Assembly: GCA_021613535.1 (NCBI GenBank)
Contig: CP075494.1
Location: 15,934,001-15,998,000 of the forward strand
DNA length: 64,000 bases
Direction: 5' to 3'
Source of the DNA: Adineta vaga
Taxonomy: Eukaryota; Rotifera
A program made the translations under genes and the position numbers. Numbering within the stretch: the first letter of the stretch is position 1; every line of letters begins with the position of its first letter. Below the pieces are notes generated by a model. The model was not told the origin of the DNA and searched no databases. It was given only the letters and a program-made list of their open reading frames with translations. This document shows, piece after piece, positions 56,573 to 64,000 of the stretch.

Positions 56573-57695
56573 CCTATGATACATACAAAGAATATGACGT
56601 TATGAAACAGATGGAAATCATATAATGAACATATAAGATGACGTCATGTATATATGTAGAACAAAAGAAAATATATGTATAGAAAGAAAGAACGAAAGAA
56701 AACGTAGAAGATTATCCATTATTGAATACGTACTCACTGGTGAATACGAAAACCATCGAATTGCAAAAAAATAATCGAAAAAAGGATGACGGTGAGTATG
56801 GGTTTAAGTCAATGTCTCTATCCACCCTCAACCTCAGAGATGGTCGCAAGAAACTTTCCATTATTTCACTTTTTGTTCATGTTTTGTTCTGTTATCGTCG
56901 TATTGCAATACATTACTTGAAATTTTTTTCATGTGGTAAAGTTTCACCATAGTAAATACTGCGTTCTGTTGCTTAGTCAACAGAAAAATGTCCTGCAATG
57001 TTTTTTTTCTTTTCTTTTTTGTTTTTGACTCATATAGATAACAAAAACTCGGAAAAAATAAACGGCATTTTCCAACATTTTTTCATGTGAAACTAAAAAC
57101 TCGATTTTTTTTCATTATGTCATTTTTTTGAAATATATGTATTAAGATAAAGACAAACTTATTCATAAGGTAATCTGTTTAATTTCATTAACTTTGAAAA
57201 ATGTATATGTGTAAAACAGTGTTAGTGATAAGTGAGAACAACTTCAAAACATCATGAGTTTGATCAATATTAGTATACTATCCTGTACAATTATTTTTTG
57301 TGCTACACTCCGACTTTTGCAATTTAATGGTGTACCGATGAGATCGACAATCGGTAGACTATAGCGGTACACTGTTACTGCAAAATTCTTTCTTAAACCA
57401 GGACAAGTTTTAGACATATACATTTTATAATATTTGACTATTCACATTGAATCAAATATAAGTCAATATTTTTTCAACTGTACAAGTTGACTCATTGTAT
57501 ACTTGACCTTTCTACCCTATATTTTTATATTTAATATAAATATTCCTTGTAAAATAAACATTACGATGTATGATTTTCAGGTTTTTATTTCAAAAAACAT
57601 TTGATGAAGATATATTGAAAGAAAGCAATATATTCGATGTTTCACTTCATACGTAAATCATGTGTTTCAAATGATTTCGATCGCCAGTTATTTAA

Positions 57696-60600
57696 ATGAT
57701 TATGACTTCTTTACCATTAATCATTCAACATTCTTCAATGAAAATGTTACTACTGACAATTACGTGTTGTTCTGACGAGAAAAAGCGTCAACATGTTATA
57801 CCTCTAATTCTCAACATATTTACAGAGGAAAAATTACAGGAAATTTTACTATTTAATATTCATTTAGACGAAGTCGTTTTGAATTTTATCCGAAACGCAC
57901 ATACTGCAATGAGAGAACCATCGTCATCAATAAATTGGTCTCAAAGCTATTTCGATAATGTATACAATATGCCAATTATTCCATTAGAACAACTACCTTC
58001 TCACCTAATATCATTAATGAAAACGTCGACCAATCATAGTGAACTTTCAGCGAAAAATGTCCAGGATAAAATTGTAATTCATATTGGCAAAAGCTTAGAG
58101 TATGCATCGAAACTTAATAATTATGCACAGGAACTGTTACAAATAAAAGAAGTATTACTGAAATATGGTTGGTTAAATGAATTCGACGGATTCACTGTTC
58201 CTTTAACAGAAGAAGGATTTCAAGCTTTATTCTCAGCAATGAATGATATATTCCATAAAAAAGCTGAAGGACAATATGAACCGCCTACTGAGATACCAGA
58301 TCTGCTATCAGTCAACATGACAATAACACACAAAACTGATATACCTTGTACATATCAATCGGATATTTCTACTGGCATTTCCAAAAACGATAATCGAATA
58401 CTATACACCTACAATAATTGGCTTGTTGATCGACCACCACCAGCAGCCACCCAATTTGTGCAATGATTAATCGATATTTTACGGCATCGACTCGATATTG
58501 AATCTGTGTTACTACCGAGTTTTTGTGACATAAGCACCTCGAATTCATTATCAACAGCTAAAAAGTGGGCAAATCGACGCAGTAATCTGAATCCAATGTC
58601 ATCGGGACAGGGAGCCTCAACTTCTCCAGATTTAATTCCATCATCATTCAAAAGTGTTTATGATATATTAATTCATTTACTATGTCATTCTGACTTATTA
58701 AGTCAAATAGAATTATTTCGACTTCTTGTTGAGCGTCGGATAGCATTACCGCTTTTAACACCTAATAATTATAAAGTTTGTCTTTACAAATATCATATTA
58801 ATCCATTGACATTTATCAGTACAAAGTTAAGTGGCCAACGAGAGCTCAATTTAAGCGTCGATACTTCTCTTTATCGCATCGCAATTATATCGATGAGATC
58901 AATTAAAGAACAGGAAAGTATCCAATGGATGCAACATGTATTTTCTTGCCCGTCACTATCATCCACTGATGTAGAATGTATCCCTTCTGATCGATGTATT
59001 GCCGAAATCGGTATTGGTTTTGTACCTGATCAAACTACAGAAAGCGAAGTGGGTAGCTACCGTCTAAAACATACGGAAGTGCTAGTACTGAACGTGATAG
59101 GTGATTATTCTTCTATTTGGCCTTATATTTCTGATTTTGCCGATCTATTATTGGTGGAAGAATTACCTTCGAAAAAAGAAAGCTTCTCTCCGCCAAGTCG
59201 TTTACAAGATCGTGTCAATGTAATCACATGGAAAAACGCAAATACTATGTCCGAACCAATTGTCACGAAAAATAATTATTTTCATATATCAGGTAGTATT
59301 CTTCAAGTAGTTAAACACATTCATGAAGCAATAATCTGCAGTTTGAAAAATGACGATTTATCGCAATATCTCACATCTCATTTACCTATAAGCGAAATGT
59401 ATTATCGAGAACTTTATACGAAACGATCGATTAAACCATTAGATATAGAATCTACAGTTAAGGCTCAGAAATTTTCTATACTGCGTTCTGATGAACTTAA
59501 ATTGCAAAAAGAATTTGTTTCAGAAGCAGAATATTTTCGAAAACAAAGAGAAGATAAAAGTTCAATTGCTACACAGGAAACGCTTCAACGTGCAATCAAC
59601 GGTTGTAGACAAACGCGCGAACGACTTGCTCAATCGACTGAGCGTCATCCATTAATTAAATGTTTGATCGGTATTCTATCGCATCCTCAAGCATATCAGC
59701 GCGCCTTAAGCATAGTTGAATTCACACAACAAATCGACGTTCATTCAAGAATGGCTTTACAAGATATTATTGAAAAAAAGAATTGTGCATTTGATAATTA
59801 TAATCCAAATAATCCAAATTCAACAGCTACACAAGCATATTTTCAAGCAAAACGTTTATATGTTGACACTGTCATGGGATTGGAACATTTGTGGCGAGAA
59901 ATTTCTCATATGTATATAGCAAATCCTAAACGTTACAAGGAATATCCGATATTGGCCGCTAAACATTTGATTGATGGTTTTACTTTAGAAATCCTTGACG
60001 GAGATGCAGCAATGCTAAATCAAGCGTGGATCCAAGCCGTATTTCTAGAACTAGAAAATCAACTCAAAGACTCAAATAAAAGAAACAACAATGTTCAAGT
60101 TTTTGTATTAAGTATTTTGGGAGAACAAAGCAGTGGAAAGTCAACACTCTTAAATTGGATGTACGGTATTCGATTACGTGCAAGTGCTGGTATGACTACG
60201 AAAGGTGTTCATATACAATTATTAAAAGCTGAAAATCGTGAAGAATATGATTATATTTTGGTTTTGGACACAGAAGGAATTAATGCTCCAGAATATAAAG
60301 GTTTAACAGATACAACAGCAAGAGACAACCGCCTGGCAACTTTTGCAATTTTGCCAGCCGATGCGACAATAATCTTAATTAACAATGAGGCTGATCAAGT
60401 TGCTCGCGATGTATTATCAATAGTTATGCTGGCTTATCATCAAAGTGAGTTTGCTACTCAAACAACAGGACGACTGAATTCAAAAATATTCTTTGTGCAT
60501 ACGCGTGTTGATGTAAATGATATAGCAAAGCTTAACGACAAGATTGAATTGATGTTTATTGAACTTAAGAACAATGCAGCTAGCATACAATATGGAAATC

Positions 60601-63600
60601 AGCAGTCAATTGAAAGTGATAATGTGATATTTCGTGATTTCCACATGAAAGGATCTAATAATAATAACGAAAGCGATATAAAATTTCTTGGAAAGATAAA
60701 TTATGCAAATCTACCACCAAAAGATATCCCAGATCCAAGTTATGGACAATCAGTAATTGAATTGAAAGAATACATCTACAAAAGGGTCGTTAGTGTCAAC
60801 GAAGATGGTTCTCAATGGAAAGCAAAAAGTCTAAGTACATTCTCATCATATTTGGATTCTGCTTGGCAATGTATAGTAGCAACTGATTTTACTCTAACAT
60901 TTAAAAATTTGATGAATCGTCAATCATATGATGACCTACAAATATATCTTGCGAATTTTCGTGCTAAATTAGCCATTTATTATTCTTCGAAATATGATGA
61001 GGTTGAATCGAAATTACTTATTGATTTACGACAATATCAAACTAAATCAGAAGATATTAAACATGAAACGTGTCAAAGACTTATCCGTGAATATCAAGAA
61101 AAATTTATAGCAGCAGTACAAAAAGATGCAATTACAATCCACAATACAGTATTACAAGATTTGAAAGAGAAAGATAAGGTAATATTTTGCGATTTATGAT
61201 GTATCGATTCTATTTTTTATCGTAATTTATATTATCCGAAGGCAACAGAATTGAAAAGAAATGATTGATAATATCAAAGTCGTTTCTCCCCTCAATTGTT
61301 ATTCCTTACAATGCAGGAGATATCTCGAGAGGTTTTTCGATTTATTGGATTCATAAAAAAACAAATTGTATTTTGTACTTTTCCGAATCTCTGGTTTAAG
61401 AAGTTTTATATTAAGCGAGATAAAAAAGACATTGTTAGTCTAGAGAAATGAATTTAGTGTCTAGAATTGTGCCCCTTAATTGGGTCTGACCAGTCTAACA
61501 GATCGATAACAAAAACGTTGATTTAGCATTGCAATAGTGATGATTTAAAAAAATTAACTTTTGATTTCGTATCAGTGACAGATTTTCAGTCACGATACAC
61601 ATCTATATACGATAGACGAGAAGAGTAATCTTTTTCTGTGATCTCTATGTTATTTGGGAAAATATCAAACTTGCAAGTTCTTGCAAAAGACATCGTAGGA
61701 TTTTCAGATAGATTAGATTTTCCGTGCCACTGCAATACAATTAATAAATTATATTACGTTATCTGGGAACAATTGAGCGTTTTCATAAACATAACTTTTC
61801 AGATCCTTTTTGGCTTTCAGATAGATAGACAGAGCTAGAAAAGGTTGCAGATTTTATTTCTAGAACCCCAAAAATGGTATCCAAATTACGTTTCTAGCAT
61901 TATATACAACTAATAGAGACTTATAAAAACAATAGTTTACCTCGTATTCGCCATAAGCGACGATTAAAAGACTTTCTCTAAAGCCGTTTGAAACTTTAGA
62001 GAGCTGAAATTTTCTGATAAAGCTTTGAATATACATAGAAGATCATTTGTGTAGTTAACGAAGGACGATTATGAGAAGATCACTTTTATTCTCTATTTAA
62101 AAGACTTTCGTATTAAAGTACGTTCAAAGAAAGATAGACTAACTTTTCACTTCCCGACAGAAACCATGAAATTCAATAACTTTTACATTTCTTTTCAAGC
62201 TTTGGCAGCAATGGTTTATTGAAGAAAAGAAAAATTGGGAAATTTTTCATGATAACCAAAAAGCTCGTGCAGCATCACGTATAGAGCAATTAATAACGAC
62301 GCGTTTAATGTATGATAAAAAATTGATAGAATATCAACAAAAAATACGAATGACTATTAGCAAAAAATTTCACGACAAAACAATCGATGAAAAAAAGACA
62401 TTATCAGAAGATATAGAACAACAGAATAATGAATTCAATGAAATATTCTGTGCTATACTTCATGATTCTAAAAATACACAACAAAAAGAATCAGTCGAAG
62501 CAAGTATTTATAACACGTATAACCGAAATCATCTCGGTAAAGATTTCGACTTTTCGAAAAAGTTCCACGAAAGAAAACTCAAAAGTGGAAAAACAGGTTC
62601 ATTACTTCACCCGATAGACCGACTTCTCGCACACATTAATAATAATGCAAACCAAACAGAGGAAGAAACTCAATTTTTTGGTGAATTAGATATGAAGCTC
62701 AATACATTACTTAGCTCGGTAAAACGTTATGACGATGGTGTGACACAATCAGCGATTAACTTAACAGAAGCACAACTACAGGATTACCGTTACAAACGCA
62801 TAAAAATACGTGGACGTGCTCATCAATCAGTATATAATTCATTAGTAGAACATTTAACTCGAATTCATAATGAATGGGAAAATTCTAATTCCATTTCACT
62901 TCGTTTAGAAAGCGCAAAGGAGGACTTATTCGATTTTTTTCAGCATACTATAAAAGGCGTTGTTGGTGCGGATCTTTTACGAGCTGAACTAAAGTCAATA
63001 TTTAAATTACATTGGAGATGCGGATTTATCAATTCTATAGAAAATCTTGTTATTAATGGTTTACAAAGCGAAAGCTGGATAAATAATAGTCGAGTATTGT
63101 TAGCATATGCTGATTTGGAATTATTAGATTTAATTGAACAAGGAAAAATTGATTTAATGATCCAAAAGGTCACAAATGTATCATCACATTATCAAGAAAT
63201 TATTCAAAAACTAATTAGCAATCATGTTTCAACGAATGCAGAACAACGTTGGTTTTCTTATCGTAAGATGTTAGTTGATCTTTTACAATCAGTAGTTCTA
63301 GAAACAAGAAATTATCGAAATCCTATTTGTGAAGAGAATGAAAACGATCAAACAACTGTTGGAAAAGGAAGAACAAAATTCTTTTTAAATAAATTGTGTA
63401 CTAATTTGATGTCAAAACATTTGCCCCGTCCATTATTTGATTCTATACAAACATTGAATCTAGGTGATTATGAAATATGTGATGCACAATCCGTTGAAAC
63501 TTGGTCATCAATCATAGATGATGTCATAAGTGTTTTCCCAAATGAAAAAACTAAATTTGAATTAACTGAAATGGAAATTAAAACAATGATAGACCATATT

Positions 63601-64000
63601 TGTGATAGTTTAATTAATAATCAGGAAAACGAATCAATTCGATTACGATGCAGTATTTCGTGTCCAATATGTAAACTACCATGTAAACGTGCTGCCGGTC
63701 ATCATAACTTTTCAAATGATGAGAAACGTCGACATGATTGTGATCATCAACCAAGCGGTTTGGGGGGAGATCGCTGGGAGGATAACTATAGAAATACTTA
63801 TAATGAGTTATGTTATGAAGCTTGTGGTGATGTGGATATGCAGCGAATGGCGTTTAGAAAAGATGATATACATTATCCTTATTCTGAATTTTCAAAGCAA
63901 TATGACTGGAAACAACCTCTTCCATTAGTAAATCATTCGCTCGATATTCGCAAATACATATTTTTTAATTATCAAAAACAATTAGCTGAACTTTATGGAC
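57696..64000 (+). CDS. VLIG-type very large GTPase, partial at window end, with one in-frame TGA
   Basis: Exon 57696-61178 and exon 62200-64000 (continuing beyond the window) are joined in phase 0 across a 1021-bp intron. Together they give over 1750 codons in one frame. The only break is a TGA at 58464-58466, with coding sequence resuming in the same frame and no ATG soon after. The VLIG-type G domain starts at about codon 808: P-loop GEQSSGKSTLLN, switch region AGMTTKGVHIQLL, DTEGINAPEY (G3), and HTRVD (G4-like). The second exon has the helical stalk and, near its end, a zinc-binding-like cluster CPICKLPCKRAAGHH ... HDCDHQPSGLGG, which I recall as typical of the C-terminus of VLIG/GVINP proteins. 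In vertebrates the family is interferon-inducible; its role in invertebrates is unknown. Pseudogene, allele, sequencing error or readthrough are all open. Confidence 0.8.
61179..62199 (+). other. Long intron (1021 bp) of the VLIG-type GTPase gene
   Basis: GTAATATTTT opens and CTTTTCAAG closes it; frame and family similarity continue on both sides (KEKDK then LWQQWF). It is about 20 times longer than typical introns in this window. I see no nested gene in it. Confidence 0.75.

Larger units (their letters stand above)
55775..57695. other. Intergenic region with a G-quadruplex hairpin and a MITE
   Basis: Contains the strongest TGTGGG element (56310-56382), a MITE (56410-56572) and otherwise AT-rich sequence. 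TTTTCAG near 57574-57580 followed by an open stretch to about 57650 could be an upstream exon of the GTPase gene, but I cannot confirm it. Confidence 0.4.

Overview
The window looks like nuclear DNA of a microscopic animal, most likely a bdelloid rotifer. This is inferred, not proven. The evidence is: AT-rich sequence; introns mostly 45-65 bp with GT/AG ends; animal gene families (chimeric 7TM receptors, SSUH2, glycogen debranching enzyme, VLIG-type GTPase); many short DNA-transposon relics; dispersed GGGTGTGGGTG hairpins, whose unit TGTGGG is, as I recall, the repeat reported for bdelloid telomeres; and a clearly foreign enzyme pair for sulfolipid synthesis.

Layout. 0-9 kb: a large LDLa/EGF/7TM receptor gene, flanked by copies of a transposon (1-323 and 7281-8339), the second abutting a frameshifted piggyBac transposase relic. 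9-18 kb: a helical-repeat protein gene, then a UDP-sulfoquinovose synthase (SQD1) gene divergent from an SQD2-like glycosyltransferase gene, a 13-exon fatty acyl-CoA reductase gene, and a small two-exon unknown gene. 19.5-28 kb: an ADP-ribosyltransferase fused to TPR repeats, then glycogen debranching enzyme. 29-32 kb: a decayed minus-strand reading frame between 65-bp inverted repeats, and a hAT-type MITE. 32-39 kb: SSUH2 and a second LDLa/EGF/7TM receptor, paralogous to the first but lacking its intron and carrying one in-frame TAA. 39-50 kb: no convincing host gene; it holds a 2.27-kb element with about 690-bp inverted arms flanked by TTAA, two tandem arrays, TCCG-rich blocks and a MITE. 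50-57 kb: a small ADP-ribosyltransferase gene, a broken F-box/LRR-like gene, and a gene for a NPPQR-repeat protein with a C-terminal CaaX box. 57.7-64 kb: a VLIG-type giant GTPase that runs off the window and has one in-frame TGA.

The most striking content is the SQD1/SQD2 pair. In plants, algae and bacteria SQD1 makes UDP-sulfoquinovose and SQD2 transfers the sulfoquinovose to diacylglycerol to give the sulfolipid SQDG. Every recognised catalytic residue of SQD1 is kept and both frames are intact, so an animal sulfolipid pathway is plausible. The neighbouring fatty acyl-CoA reductase also acts in lipid metabolism, but I see nothing beyond adjacency linking it. Several genes have ATG starts downstream of the longest open frame; I chose those ATGs. 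All exon boundaries were read by eye from GT/AG signals, frame continuity and family similarity.
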